Part shown: positions 46,349-54,938 of the stretch, in pieces | How the letters are laid out: every line of letters begins with the position of its first letter | Position numbering within the stretch: position 1 is the first letter of the stretch | NCBI GenBank assembly: GCA_035559815.1 | Contig: DATMAT010000033.1 | Location: 1-64,000 of the forward strand | Length of the DNA: 64,000 nt | From: Thermodesulfobacteriota bacterium | GTDB lineage: Bacteria > Desulfobacterota_D > UBA1144 > Nemesobacterales > CSP1-2 | Direction: 5' to 3' | The notes under the pieces: generated by a model | Databases searched by the model: none | What the model saw: only the letters and a program-made list of their open reading frames with translations | What the model was told of the DNA's origin: nothing | Position numbers and translations under genes: made by a program

Positions 46349-46400
46349 GTAGGAGCGGCTTCTAGCCGCGATTTGGTCGCGCCAAAGATGGCACTCCTAC
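46349..46400. repeat. Palindromic repeat (GTAGGAGCGGCTTCTAGCCGCG family)
   Basis: The ends GTAGGAGCGGC and GGCACTCCTAC are near-inverted copies around an inner GCGGCT/AGCCGC arm. It resembles widespread short palindromic repeats of many bacterial genomes. It lies in the spacer after purH; there is no T-run. Confidence 0.7.
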
Positions 46401-46470
46401 GGAGGATTCTATAGAGTCCATCTTTCGGCGTAAACATGTGTTCGTTGGCGACTAGTTGTTATATTGGATT

Positions 46471-47073
46471 ATGATGAAAGTAACCGTATTTTATGATTAT
46501 AATTGCCCCTTCTGTTTTGTGGGAATAAAACGCCTAGAGCTTTTGGAGAGAGAATTTCCACTGAAGGTCGACTCAAAAGGGATTGAAATTCATCCGGAAA
46601 TACCGCTACGCGGTATAAAACGTTCAAATACATTAAAACGAAGCTACATGATACGAAATTTAAAGCAATTGTGTGATGAGGACGGCTTAGAGCTAAAGCT
46701 TCCGGGAATCCTAGCAAACTCCAGGCTTAGCCTAGAGGCCTCCGAATTCGCCAAGACCAAGAACAAGTTCAGGGACTTCCATCTAGGAATATACAAGGCC
46801 TATTTCCAAGAAGGTGAAAATATAGGTGAACCCGAAGTGATCCTCAAGGTTGGGCAGGAGTCCGGGCTTCAATTGGACGAGCTAAGAGAATGCCTAATTA
46901 AGAGGACAATGCTGGAAAAGATCGAGGATAATGAGATGGAAGCCGAGGGCCATCAGGTTTTTGGCGTACCGACATTTATTTTCGATAAATTTTTAGTTCA
47001 CGGCGTTCAATCGTTCGAATCACTGAGAAGCATACTGAGTAGAGCGATCAGACAGCGACAAGCATCGTCATGA
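46471..47073 (+). CDS. DsbA-family thioredoxin-like oxidoreductase (FrnE type)
   Basis: About 200 residues from ATG 46471 (ATG 46474 also possible). The thioredoxin fold starts VTVFYDYNCPFCFVGIKRL with the active-site CPFC, has the helical insertion, and ends with FGVPTFIFDKFLVHGVQSFESL, the cis-proline region (VPTF) typical of DSBA/2-hydroxychromene-2-carboxylate isomerase-like proteins. No signal peptide is seen, so it is probably cytoplasmic like FrnE. Likely role: disulfide exchange or isomerisation under oxidative stress. It follows purH by about 155 bases. Confidence 0.88.
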   Translation: MMKVTVFYDYNCPFCFVGIKRLELLEREFPLKVDSKGIEIHPEIPLRGIKRSNTLKRSYMIRNLKQLCDEDGLELKLPGILANSRLSLEASEFAKTKNKFRDFHLGIYKAYFQEGENIGEPEVILKVGQESGLQLDELRECLIKRTMLEKIEDNEMEAEGHQVFGVPTFIFDKFLVHGVQSFESLRSILSRAIRQRQASS

Positions 47074-47320
47074 ACTCAGCCGAACGGACATAGACGGTCT
47101 TTAATAGAGACACCATTTTGCGTGGTCTCCCGAAAAATCCCCACCCAACAAATGACCCTAAGCCCAACTACGCTCGAAGTAACGGAAATGTTGACCTACC
47201 GGGATTGGCTAAAAAGCAAATGATTTCAGTAGGTTAAAGGCTAGCTGGTTTCCCTTACTGGTATTACTAGTAATTGTATAAGCCTCTAAATCTAAAAAAT
47301 TAAAAAACTTGCTGTAAATG

Positions 47321-47361
47321 AAAAACCCCATCTGCTACTTTGTGGAGTAACAGATGGGGTT
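47321..47361 (-). terminator. Rho-independent terminator of the minus-strand outer-membrane gene
   Basis: AACCCCATCTG (47324-47334) and CAGATGGGGTT (47351-47361) form an 11-bp stem; on the minus strand the stem is followed by a T-run (AAAAA at 47321-47325 on +). It lies 51 bases past the stop of the gene at 47412. Confidence 0.85.
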
Positions 47362-47411
47362 CATTGTCAGTACGTGGGGAGACCCTAATTAATCTCCCTG
47401 TCTATCAGATA

Positions 47412-48983
47412 CTATTTAAAGAACTGGTCGATGTAAATTATCATTCTTGCCTGAGCCGTCCAAGCTACACTCTCGGCATCCGGATCTACAGCGCCAGCAT
47501 TAGCAGCCTGTGTTTCAATGAGGTCTTCCATACCAGACCCGAGGAACACCAGACCACCTATAATGTCTAGGTTAACGCCGGGAACCACATTAACAGTCAG
47601 CGTTCCCTCAACCTCGGTTCCAAGGTACCTGCTTACATCGCCAGCGTTTGCTATTGGGTTATCTGTTTCTTCATTCCAGGCAACAACCACTTGGGGGGTG
47701 AAGGAAAGGTTGTCAAGAAGTTTAACCGTGCCCCAAGCCCGGGCATAGAAGGCATTTATTACGCTGCCCTCGATCTGGTATATGGTCGGTATCATGTGCT
47801 TGAACATAAGGTTGTCGAGGTTATATGCCGGGTTAAATACAAGCCCTCCTTCGTTACCTCCCTTAACGTCACCGTCAGTTACATCACCACCATCTGCCCA
47901 GCCAAACTCAGCCGATATATTCTTTATGGGCCATCCGGGATAAACTTCGCCACGAACCGCAAAAATTATGTTGTTTTCGATATCTATCGTAGTGCCTGCT
48001 GCATCTATCTCTCCAAACTCCCCTTGTATTTCGCCTACGAGCCGGAAGCGGTCTGTCTTAAAGTCGATAAGACCGGCATAAAGGTTAGCCCAGTCCAGGT
48101 CTACACCAAAACCGCAGTCAGGAGGTGCACCTGATCCCTCGCCGAACGGAGCACCTGGACAAACCGTACCTAAATTGTTCTGATGAATATAGGGAAAGTC
48201 ATACACACCAACCGTCAGATTACCACCGCCTACGTTGGTATTATAAATAAGTGCCACAGCTCCAATATCATAACCATTACCGTTAGCGGTAACTACGCTG
48301 TTGCCCTGTGTAAAGATATCAGAAACGAACACGAACGTGAATGTTCCCGCCCCGATTGGGAAGGACTTAAGATAAAGGAACCGGTCCAGGACGAAACCAA
48401 GGTCTGATAGTGGGTCCCAACCGCCGTTTGCCAGAATTCCAAGACCCCAGTCGAACGGCTGACGCCCTATTCTGACGAATCCCAAGTTGGATGGAAGAAC
48501 AATGTCGGCATGGAGCATACGAACATTGAAAAACTGGACATCATCTGTTGAGTCCGATTCGCCTATTCCACGGTCAATCGCATTTGCTCCTATCAGAAGC
48601 GCTCCTCTGAATCTGTCACCGGTGGTTATGGATGAATTTACCAGGGTGCTTCGGCCACCTAAAAGAGCAGAAGTAGTTCCGCCCCAAATTACGTTATCAA
48701 AAACGTCCACCTGTGCCCTAATGGTCACTGCGTCGCTGAGTACAAGTTGAGGGGTTAGACGGAGCCTTGTATCAACGAAAAAGATATTGTCATCTGCATT
48801 GCTAAACCCAAGCGCCTCCGCCTGAGCATCGGTTATTGAACTAAGAAAAGTTGCATTACCAAAGTAACGAGCTCTGGTACGCATATAGCTGGGAAAGCCA
48901 CCCAGAGAAAGCTCTACTGCATAAGCAGGAATGGCTGTGCATATAGCCACTAAAAATAGCAAAAGCCATTTGGCCTTACTCAT
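47412..48983 (-). CDS. Outer-membrane beta-barrel protein (porin-like)
   Basis: 523 residues. A signal peptide MSKAKWLLLFLVAICTAIPA is cleaved near AYA-V (about residue 22). The rest alternates polar and hydrophobic residues in short strands with Gly/Asn/Asp-rich turns, as in 16-22-strand porins or alginate-export-like barrels. The C-terminus ends DQFFK, close to the terminal-Phe rule. Two Cys residues (TVCPG, PPDCG) may form a loop disulfide. The SD is strong (AAGGAGG on the minus strand). No specific substrate is recognisable. Confidence 0.8.
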   Translation of the reverse strand: MSKAKWLLLFLVAICTAIPAYAVELSLGGFPSYMRTRARYFGNATFLSSITDAQAEALGFSNADDNIFFVDTRLRLTPQLVLSDAVTIRAQVDVFDNVIWGGTTSALLGGRSTLVNSSITTGDRFRGALLIGANAIDRGIGESDSTDDVQFFNVRMLHADIVLPSNLGFVRIGRQPFDWGLGILANGGWDPLSDLGFVLDRFLYLKSFPIGAGTFTFVFVSDIFTQGNSVVTANGNGYDIGAVALIYNTNVGGGNLTVGVYDFPYIHQNNLGTVCPGAPFGEGSGAPPDCGFGVDLDWANLYAGLIDFKTDRFRLVGEIQGEFGEIDAAGTTIDIENNIIFAVRGEVYPGWPIKNISAEFGWADGGDVTDGDVKGGNEGGLVFNPAYNLDNLMFKHMIPTIYQIEGSVINAFYARAWGTVKLLDNLSFTPQVVVAWNEETDNPIANAGDVSRYLGTEVEGTLTVNVVPGVNLDIIGGLVFLGSGMEDLIETQAANAGAVDPDAESVAWTAQARMIIYIDQFFK

Positions 48984-49232
48984 CTCTCCTTACCTCCTTG
49001 TTGATTTTTTAAGGTCTGTGCTTACTGTATATAAATTATAAAAGTTTGTCAAGAGGTTTTTTTCCAACTTTTTTCTGTAAAGTATTTCGGACATTAAGAT
49101 TAGTTTTCACATGGGTCTATATACATAAGTGCCGCAGGACATTAATAAAAAGACCATACAAACTTGGGTTATGGATATGCCTTAATTTCCCGCTCAAAAA
49201 TTACTGATTCCAGCCCATTTCTCTAACATTAT
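48984..49232. other. Divergent intergenic region
   Basis: About 250 bases between divergent genes. It is AT-rich with a TTTTTTTCCAACTTTTTT stretch near 49059. No other feature was identified except the direct repeat listed next. Confidence 0.4.
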
Positions 49233-49249
49233 CTTAACTTTTGCTTAAT
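49233..49249 (+). promoter_or_regulatory. Candidate Pho box (CTTAAC-N5-CTTAAT)
   Basis: CTTAAC (49233-49238) and CTTAAT (49244-49249) repeat at 11-base spacing, preceded by a weaker CTAACA at 49223-49228. The same arrangement, on the other strand, lies upstream of the OprP-like porin at 51646-51662. TAATAA at 49257-49262 could be the -10 box. The assignment is by shared pattern and neighbouring genes only. Confidence 0.5.
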
Positions 49250-49284
49250 AGGTGGTTAATAAATGCTTGTTAAATTATGCCCAG

Positions 49285-50031
49285 ATGAAAACCCTAATTC
49301 TTTCAGACATACATGCCAACTGGCACGCGCTAGAAGCCATATTAGCCAAGGAGCCCTACGATTACCTTATATTCCTCGGAGATGCGGTGGACTTTGGACC
49401 TAACCCCAGGGAATGCATAAGATTTCTCATGAACTCCTTCAACAAAGGACGTTTTTCCGGGGTAAGAGGTGACCATGACAACGCACTAGCATATGGTATT
49501 AGATGCCAGTGTTCCGATGAACTGAGCAGGCTTTCCACAGCTACCAGGGAATGGGGAGAGGATATTCTTGCCAGTAAGGATGTCGGCTTCCTCAGGAGAC
49601 TGCCTCTCGATAGCAGCTTTACTCTAGATGGTCTCAGTTTCCATATAGCACATGACTTGTACAGGAACAAGACGAATACTAGAGTGAATGACGACGAAAT
49701 ATCAGAATTCGACCTGGAGAATCAGTTCAGCAGTGTTACCAGCGATTTCATACTGGTTGGTCATTCCCATAAACCCTTTATAAGGCACCTTGGTAAAACG
49801 ATAGTTTTAAACCCGGGTTCGGTAGGACAACCGATGGATTTTAACCCGCGGGCATCCTACGCCCTGATAGAGGATGGGATGGCCACCTTAAGAAGGGTCA
49901 GATACGACATCGAAAAAACGGTCAAGGACCTGGAAAAAACCACTCTCCCCAGGGATGTAATAGGCAGACTGGTTTCTATACTGGTAGTGGGCGGACTGGT
50001 AGGGGAAAGGCAGTATCTTAACCCGAGTTAA
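49285..50031 (+). CDS. Metallophosphoesterase (calcineurin-like, YfcE/Apah-type fold)
   Basis: 248 residues from ATG 49285; an in-frame GTG at 49252 would overlap the candidate operator. The metal-binding motifs are in order: LSDIHANWHAL (D-x-H), FLGDAVDFGPNP (G-D), VRGDHDNALA (G-D-H-D), AHD, and VGHSHKPF (G-H-x-H), then NPGSVGQP. It should hydrolyse phosphate mono- or diesters with Mn2+ or Fe2+. The Pho-like direct repeat upstream and the neighbouring porin and phoBR genes suggest a role when phosphate is scarce. No signal peptide is seen. Confidence 0.88.
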   Translation: MKTLILSDIHANWHALEAILAKEPYDYLIFLGDAVDFGPNPRECIRFLMNSFNKGRFSGVRGDHDNALAYGIRCQCSDELSRLSTATREWGEDILASKDVGFLRRLPLDSSFTLDGLSFHIAHDLYRNKTNTRVNDDEISEFDLENQFSSVTSDFILVGHSHKPFIRHLGKTIVLNPGSVGQPMDFNPRASYALIEDGMATLRRVRYDIEKTVKDLEKTTLPRDVIGRLVSILVVGGLVGERQYLNPS

Positions 50032-50121
50032 TACAATTCCATAAAGCTTCTCTTATCAACCTTATTAAATTTCCCCACATGGATAACGATTGCGGACTTT
50101 CCGTCTGTTTAGTACTTCCGC

Positions 50122-50167
50122 ATAAAAAATAAAAACCCGATACAGTGGTTTTTACTGTATCGGGTTT
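50122..50167 (-). terminator. Rho-independent terminator of the OprP-like porin gene
   Basis: AAACCCGATACAGT (50133-50146) pairs with ACTGTATCGGGTTT (50154-50167), a 14-bp stem with a 7-base loop. On the minus strand the stem is followed by a T-rich run (complement of the A-rich 50122-50135). It ends transcription of the gene at 50214. Confidence 0.9.
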
Positions 50168-50213
50168 GGGGGCCTAGGAGAAGGGATGAGAAAGATCTAA
50201 TTTATCGAACTTC

Positions 50214-51575
50214 TTAGAAGTAAAGCTGAAGCTGGGCCCTGAATATGTTCTCGTCTATATCATCGCTATCGGTAAATTCATTCCTGATGAATGAGTAATC
50301 GAGCTGGATTTTGTACTTGTGGCTCTTGGACAGATAGAAGTTTATCCCAGGCGTTAGTTGCCATGTGGTATCCCTACCCGCCACGTCCGTGTCGTACCAG
50401 ATCTGAGCGTATCTTGCGGCAACTTCGATGAAATCAGGCATTAGAAAAAGACCGGTCTGAGCTCTTACTCCATAGTCGTTGACCTTAGGAAGACCAGACT
50501 CTTCCGGAGCTATCCGCCTATAGTCAAATTCCCCCTCTATGCTGAAGATCGAGTATTTAAAATTAGCGTCTGCAGTAAGGGAAAACACATCTGCATCCGT
50601 AGTCCCTATCTCTGCAAATCTCTCATCTATATCGCTGTCCGGGGTTTTTTGGTCGATGTTAAGTCCGGGGATACCGGCAAGGCCGACTCCGAACGCGAAA
50701 AGGGGCTTGTCTTCCCCAAAGTTGGGCTCTATCTTGTAATCTCCGCCTGCAGGGAAAGAAGAGTTGGAATATTTCAGCTCTCCGCAACACGGGGTTAGCA
50801 TCACCCTACCGGCATATAACATGTTAGAATCAACACTGAGGCCGTTTCTTCCGTCGCCGTTAAATACTCCTGCCCCATAGACCAGGAAGTTCCCCAGTAC
50901 TCCGTAAATCGATACGCCCCTGTCCCGGCCGTATGCGAACTCATCGTTTACAATCGACCTCTCTACAAGCTGAAGCTCCGAGGATGAAGTAAGCTCCTCT
51001 CTGTTGAACGGAACCTTGTACTGTCCGGGCCTTGGGACAAACATGGTATTGTATGCGAAATCAAAATAGGCGTCCCTAAGCGTAAATTCACCGTTGTTAT
51101 CGCCACTAATTTGAATGTAATAAAGTAGCCAGGGGGTGAAGGCGTTGCCGTCAAAATAAAGCCTTAACCTTCTTACATTAAAATCGGTAGCTACATCCTC
51201 ATCGTCCGTGTCATTGATGGAAAACTGAAACTGGGTGCGTAGCCTGGTTCTTAAGGAAAAAAGTCCATCCTTGGACTTAACCGTAAAACCATCTCCCGGT
51301 TTCTTATAGCCTACCTCTACCTTCTTGTACCAGGCATCCTCGTCCTCTTTGGTCAGCTCCTCGATCTTCTTCTGGTCGGCTTCCTTCTGAGCCTCTAAGG
51401 CCTCAATCTTCTGTCTAAGCTCCTCTAATTGTTGCTGATTTTGCTGCTGTATTATCTCCATCTGCTTCTTTAGCTCCTCTATCTGGGCACTGGTAGATTG
51501 CGCCCGTGAATTCAAGCTCAGAAGCGGCATGAGGAGTAAGACTGTGAATACCACGTGAACAAACTTATTCATCAC
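50214..51575 (-). CDS. Phosphate-selective porin OprO/OprP-like
   Basis: 453 residues. The signal peptide ends near SRAQS (about 26). A coiled coil of about 50 residues follows (QIEELKKQMEIIQQQNQQQL), then the porin domain: GLFSLRTRLRTQFQF, DFNVRRLRLYFDG, and RPGQYKVPFNREELTSSSE. The C-terminus ends in F (LQLYF), as barrels usually do. OprP-like porins import phosphate or polyphosphate across the outer membrane. The SD AAGGAGG lies close to the ATG. A direct-repeat operator lies 71 bases upstream and phoB is divergent, which fits control by phosphate limitation. Confidence 0.9.
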   Translation of the reverse strand: MMNKFVHVVFTVLLLMPLLSLNSRAQSTSAQIEELKKQMEIIQQQNQQQLEELRQKIEALEAQKEADQKKIEELTKEDEDAWYKKVEVGYKKPGDGFTVKSKDGLFSLRTRLRTQFQFSINDTDDEDVATDFNVRRLRLYFDGNAFTPWLLYYIQISGDNNGEFTLRDAYFDFAYNTMFVPRPGQYKVPFNREELTSSSELQLVERSIVNDEFAYGRDRGVSIYGVLGNFLVYGAGVFNGDGRNGLSVDSNMLYAGRVMLTPCCGELKYSNSSFPAGGDYKIEPNFGEDKPLFAFGVGLAGIPGLNIDQKTPDSDIDERFAEIGTTDADVFSLTADANFKYSIFSIEGEFDYRRIAPEESGLPKVNDYGVRAQTGLFLMPDFIEVAARYAQIWYDTDVAGRDTTWQLTPGINFYLSKSHKYKIQLDYSFIRNEFTDSDDIDENIFRAQLQLYF

Positions 51576-51645
51576 TCTATCCTCCTTTTAAGTGAGTTTT
51601 GCAGGGAATGTTAAAGAGCAAAAATTAATTTTCGATGAAAAAAAT

Positions 51646-51662
51646 GTTAAGATTTAGTTAAG
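51646..51662 (-). promoter_or_regulatory. Candidate Pho box between oprP-like gene and phoB
   Basis: GTTAAG occurs at 51646-51651 and 51657-51662 with 11-base spacing; on the minus strand it reads CTTAAC-N5-CTTAAC, the same pattern as at 49233. A related GTTAAAG lies at 51610-51616. It is placed to control the divergent porin and phoBR genes. Needs binding or comparative evidence. Confidence 0.5.
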
Positions 51663-51677
51663 CAAACCGTGTTCGGG

Positions 51678-51705
51678 TTGCCAGAAAAGAGCCAGAAACT
51701 ATAAT
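51678..51705 (+). promoter_or_regulatory. Candidate sigma-70 promoter of phoBR
   Basis: TTGCCA (51678-51683) and a perfect TATAAT (51700-51705) are 16 bases apart, 23 bases before the phoB ATG. The candidate Pho box lies just upstream, consistent with autoregulation. Confidence 0.65.
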
Positions 51706-51728
51706 ATGTTGTAAACCGAGAGCACGCT

Positions 51729-52418
51729 ATGAGTGAAAATATAATAGCCATAGTAGACGATGAAGAAGACATAGTAGAGCTGGTAAGCCATCACCTGAAA
51801 AGAGAAGGGTACAAGGTAAAGGAGTTTTACAATGGCCGGGATTTTCTTTCCTTCATAGAATCGGTTGTACCCGACCTCGCCGTGCTTGACATAATGCTCC
51901 CGGGAATCGACGGGTTAGAGATATGCCGAATCCTCAAGAGCAAGACCCGTACATCTTCAGTTCCCATAATAATGCTCACCGCAAAAGCCACCGAAGCGGA
52001 CGTCGTGGTAGGCCTCGAACTCGGAGCCGACGATTATATGGTGAAGCCCTTCAGCCCTAGAGAACTCGTAGCCAGGGTAAAAACCATCCTGAGAAGGGTA
52101 AGCACGAAAGACGACGATAAAAGGGTACTAAAGCTCGGTCCTCTCTCCATAGATACAGAGAAATTTGAAGCTTCGCTCGACGGCAAGAAAATAGAGCTTA
52201 CTACGACCGAGTTTAAGATACTGGAAGTCCTTGCCGAAGGCAGGGGCAGGGTGTATACGAGGGACCAACTCCTCAAGAAAAAAAGACTCTGGGGGGACGA
52301 TAAGCTTGTTTTCGACAGGACCATCGACGTCCACATAAAAAACCTCAGGGAGAAACTGGGCAAAGCCGGGAACATGATTAAAACAATAAGAGGCATAGGC
52401 TATAAGTTAGAAATGTGA
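51729..52418 (+). CDS. phoB: Phosphate regulon response regulator PhoB-type
   Basis: 229 residues. The receiver domain has the acidic pocket DDEED (10-14), the phospho-accepting D54 (AVLDIMLPG), T and the conserved Lys in KPFSPRELVARV. A winged-helix OmpR/PhoB DNA-binding domain follows (LTTTEFKILEVLAE, then RTIDVHIKNLREKLG and IRGIGYKL). Its stop overlaps the GTG of the histidine kinase gene. Identification as PhoB rests on the PhoB/PhoR-type partner and the adjacent porin; other OmpR-family assignments are possible. Confidence 0.9.
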   Translation: MSENIIAIVDDEEDIVELVSHHLKREGYKVKEFYNGRDFLSFIESVVPDLAVLDIMLPGIDGLEICRILKSKTRTSSVPIIMLTAKATEADVVVGLELGADDYMVKPFSPRELVARVKTILRRVSTKDDDKRVLKLGPLSIDTEKFEASLDGKKIELTTTEFKILEVLAEGRGRVYTRDQLLKKKRLWGDDKLVFDRTIDVHIKNLREKLGKAGNMIKTIRGIGYKLEM

Positions 52419-54184
52419 GAATATTCGGCAAACAATTCCTTTCCTACCTTTTCATCATATCTTTGGTTTTAGCCCTATTTACTATATTTGTAACCAATGA
52501 ATTCAAGAAATACGAGGTATCCCTAACAAAGAAGGAATTACTCTTCGCGGCTAACCTGCTTAGCACATTCCTAAAGAACCCGGTCTCCCATGGAAACAGG
52601 GAAGAAGTAAACCGCCTGATCTCCAACCTAGGCATAAAAAATAGCATCAGGGTTACGGTAATTGAAAGGGATGGGGTGGTGATTGGAGATTCAGACAAAG
52701 ACCCGAAAGTGATGGAAAACCACGCCGGAAGACCGGAAGTGATAGATGCTATTTCCAAGGGGATGGGTGAAGCCAGACGTTACAGCACAACCGTTGGAAA
52801 GGAGATGCTCTATATAGCAATCCCGCTAAAAGATGAACATGGCGAGATCTTAGCCATAGTTCGCACCGCCCTGCCCTTGAGTTCGATCGAGGAAACCCTT
52901 GGTTCCGTGAAATCCGGCGTAATTTACCTGGGTCTAATCCTCACTGCTATAGCCTTAGCGCTTTCCTTTGCTTTGTCCAAAGCCTTCACCAAACCGTATG
53001 AAAAAACTATCCGATTGCTAGATGAAATCGCCAAGGGGAACTTCAAAGTCAACATACCCCTCTCCGATTCCGGCGGAGAAACCGGGAAGCTTAATCTGGC
53101 CCTGGGCGAAATGGCTGAAAAATTAGACGAACTCTTCAGGCAGGTCTCCGTGGAGAAAAGTCAGCTCGAAGCGGTACTCACCGCTATGAGCGAGGGAGTA
53201 ATGGTTGTCACCAGCGACGGCAGAGTAAACCTGATGAACCACGCTTTGATGGACATGCTGGGGATAAAGGACAGCCCTCAGGGAAGACCTTATTGGGAGG
53301 TTTTAAGAAACAGAGAGATTATGGAACTCATAGAGAAAGTGATTCAAAAACGCGAGACCGGGAAAAAAGAGATATCATTCCTATATCCGGACGAGAGATA
53401 TTACCTAGTAAGCGCAATTCCCCTGGATTCCGTGGGCAGGGAAACAATAGTGGTGATGTTCGATATAACGGAATTCAAGAGATTGGAAAAGATCAAGGCA
53501 GATATAGTCGCAAATGTATCTCATGAGCTCAGAACCCCCCTTACCGCTATCAAAGGCTACGTAGAGACACTGTCCGAAGGGGCATATGAGAACCCTGAGG
53601 ACAGGAGCCACTTCCTTAACATAATCAGTAGGCATACCGACCGGTTAATAAACATAGTATCAGACCTGCTACTTCTTTCGGATATCGAGCGAAAGAGTGC
53701 CCCTTTAGGAGAAGATACGAAGGCCACATTCGAGGAGATTGACTTTAAAGAGATCGTGTATTCCTCGCTCGAAGCGCTCAAGACCAAGTTAGAAGAAAAG
53801 AACCTGCGAGTCTCGGTGTATATAAAGGCAGATATGCCCCGTTTTAAAGGAGACGGGTTCCTGCTAGGACAGATGTTCATAAACCTGATAGACAATGCGG
53901 TGAAGTACACCCCGGAGGGAGGGGCCATAGGGGTGGAGGTTTACTATCCGGACTCCCAGTTTAGGATAGAGGTCATCGATACAGGCATCGGGATTCCCAA
54001 GGAACACCTAGCCAGAATTTTCGAGCGGTTTTACCGGGTGGATAAAACCAGGTCAAGAAAAATAGGCGGCACCGGGCTGGGGCTCAGCATCGTAAAGCAC
54101 ATAGTAATAATGCATGGCGGGAAAATAGAGGTAGAAAGCGAGGTTGGTAAGGGGAGTAGATTCATGATTACCCTTCCGGCGTGA
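52415..54184 (+). CDS. phoR: Phosphate regulon sensor histidine kinase PhoR-type
   Basis: 589 residues with a GTG start that overlaps phoB (ATGTGA). Domains in order: TM1 about 7-27, a periplasmic sensor of about 135 residues, TM2 about 167-190, HAMP, a PAS domain about 250-350, HisKA with H370 (ANVSHELRTPLTA), and HATPase_c with NLIDNAVKYTPEG, DTGIGIPKE and GTGLGLSI. The periplasmic domain is longer than in E. coli PhoR and resembles PhoR of other phyla. No pstSCAB-phoU genes are in the window, so how it senses phosphate here is not visible. Confidence 0.9.
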   Translation: MRIFGKQFLSYLFIISLVLALFTIFVTNEFKKYEVSLTKKELLFAANLLSTFLKNPVSHGNREEVNRLISNLGIKNSIRVTVIERDGVVIGDSDKDPKVMENHAGRPEVIDAISKGMGEARRYSTTVGKEMLYIAIPLKDEHGEILAIVRTALPLSSIEETLGSVKSGVIYLGLILTAIALALSFALSKAFTKPYEKTIRLLDEIAKGNFKVNIPLSDSGGETGKLNLALGEMAEKLDELFRQVSVEKSQLEAVLTAMSEGVMVVTSDGRVNLMNHALMDMLGIKDSPQGRPYWEVLRNREIMELIEKVIQKRETGKKEISFLYPDERYYLVSAIPLDSVGRETIVVMFDITEFKRLEKIKADIVANVSHELRTPLTAIKGYVETLSEGAYENPEDRSHFLNIISRHTDRLINIVSDLLLLSDIERKSAPLGEDTKATFEEIDFKEIVYSSLEALKTKLEEKNLRVSVYIKADMPRFKGDGFLLGQMFINLIDNAVKYTPEGGAIGVEVYYPDSQFRIEVIDTGIGIPKEHLARIFERFYRVDKTRSRKIGGTGLGLSIVKHIVIMHGGKIEVESEVGKGSRFMITLPA

Positions 54185-54249
54185 TTCCTGATTTTCTCGA
54201 AAAATCACACCCTCATATTCAATTCTGCAATTTCGTTGAATTGACTCCC

Positions 54250-54699
54250 CTATTCTAGCGGAATCTCTCTGATGAACTCATCCCAGTGCTCGTCGGAGAT
54301 CTCCCTTATTTTTTTACCCAGTTTTCTATATCCGCCCTCACCGGGAAAGAGTTTATCGAATACCTCTTCCCTTTTTTCAAGCCACATATCTATTGCACTG
54401 TAGTTCTTGAATCGAACCACCGTCTTGAATGTCCATCTGGGCTTAAGCGTGTGAATCCTCTGGGAATACATCCTAATGTCTCCGTCAATCAAGCCCATCT
54501 TATTCATCTCTTTCCAGAAAGGAAAAACCCTGGTTTTATAAATCTCCAGAAATTTATCCTCGCTCTCCGGCTTTACCGCATAATAGCTTTCCTCTATGAC
54601 AACCAGGAATCTGGTCTCATCAGCCTGCAAAAGGGTCGCCGGAGAAAGCAAAGTAAAAGAGAAAACGAGAGAAAAAAATGCAAGCGTAAACCTTTTCAT
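54250..54699 (-). CDS. Exported protein of unknown function
   Basis: 149 residues. A clear signal peptide (RFTLAFFSLVFSFTLLSPATL) ends near QADE. The mature part has alternating strand-like segments with FLVVIEESYYAVKPE, KFLEIYKTRVFPFW, RWTFKTVVRFKNY and a charged C-terminal helix. The pattern is compatible with a dimeric alpha-beta barrel fold, but no family is recognisable. It is convergent with phoR and its own upstream region faces the exbB gene. Confidence 0.75.
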   Translation of the reverse strand: MKRFTLAFFSLVFSFTLLSPATLLQADETRFLVVIEESYYAVKPESEDKFLEIYKTRVFPFWKEMNKMGLIDGDIRMYSQRIHTLKPRWTFKTVVRFKNYSAIDMWLEKREEVFDKLFPGEGGYRKLGKKIREISDEHWDEFIREIPLE

Positions 54700-54938
54700 C
54701 GAACACCTCCGCAGGTTTCCTTGCCTTAATTTAACAAATCAATCATTATTTAACCAGCAACACCTATAAAGTTCCTCGCCCCCGAGCCCTTCAAAAATAA
54801 AACACTAGATAAGGGCATTATTTGATTTTGGGTGTTACCTATGGAAGAATTTATGATTAATGAAAATTTTTATTGATTTACTACTTCCGTTTTCTGTTTA
54901 AGCAAGTCCTATACTCCATAATTCAAGGGTAAATAAAC

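Noticed and set aside
47691-48134. 147-codon plus-strand open frame
   Set aside because: Antisense to the outer-membrane protein gene; no start signal or domain.
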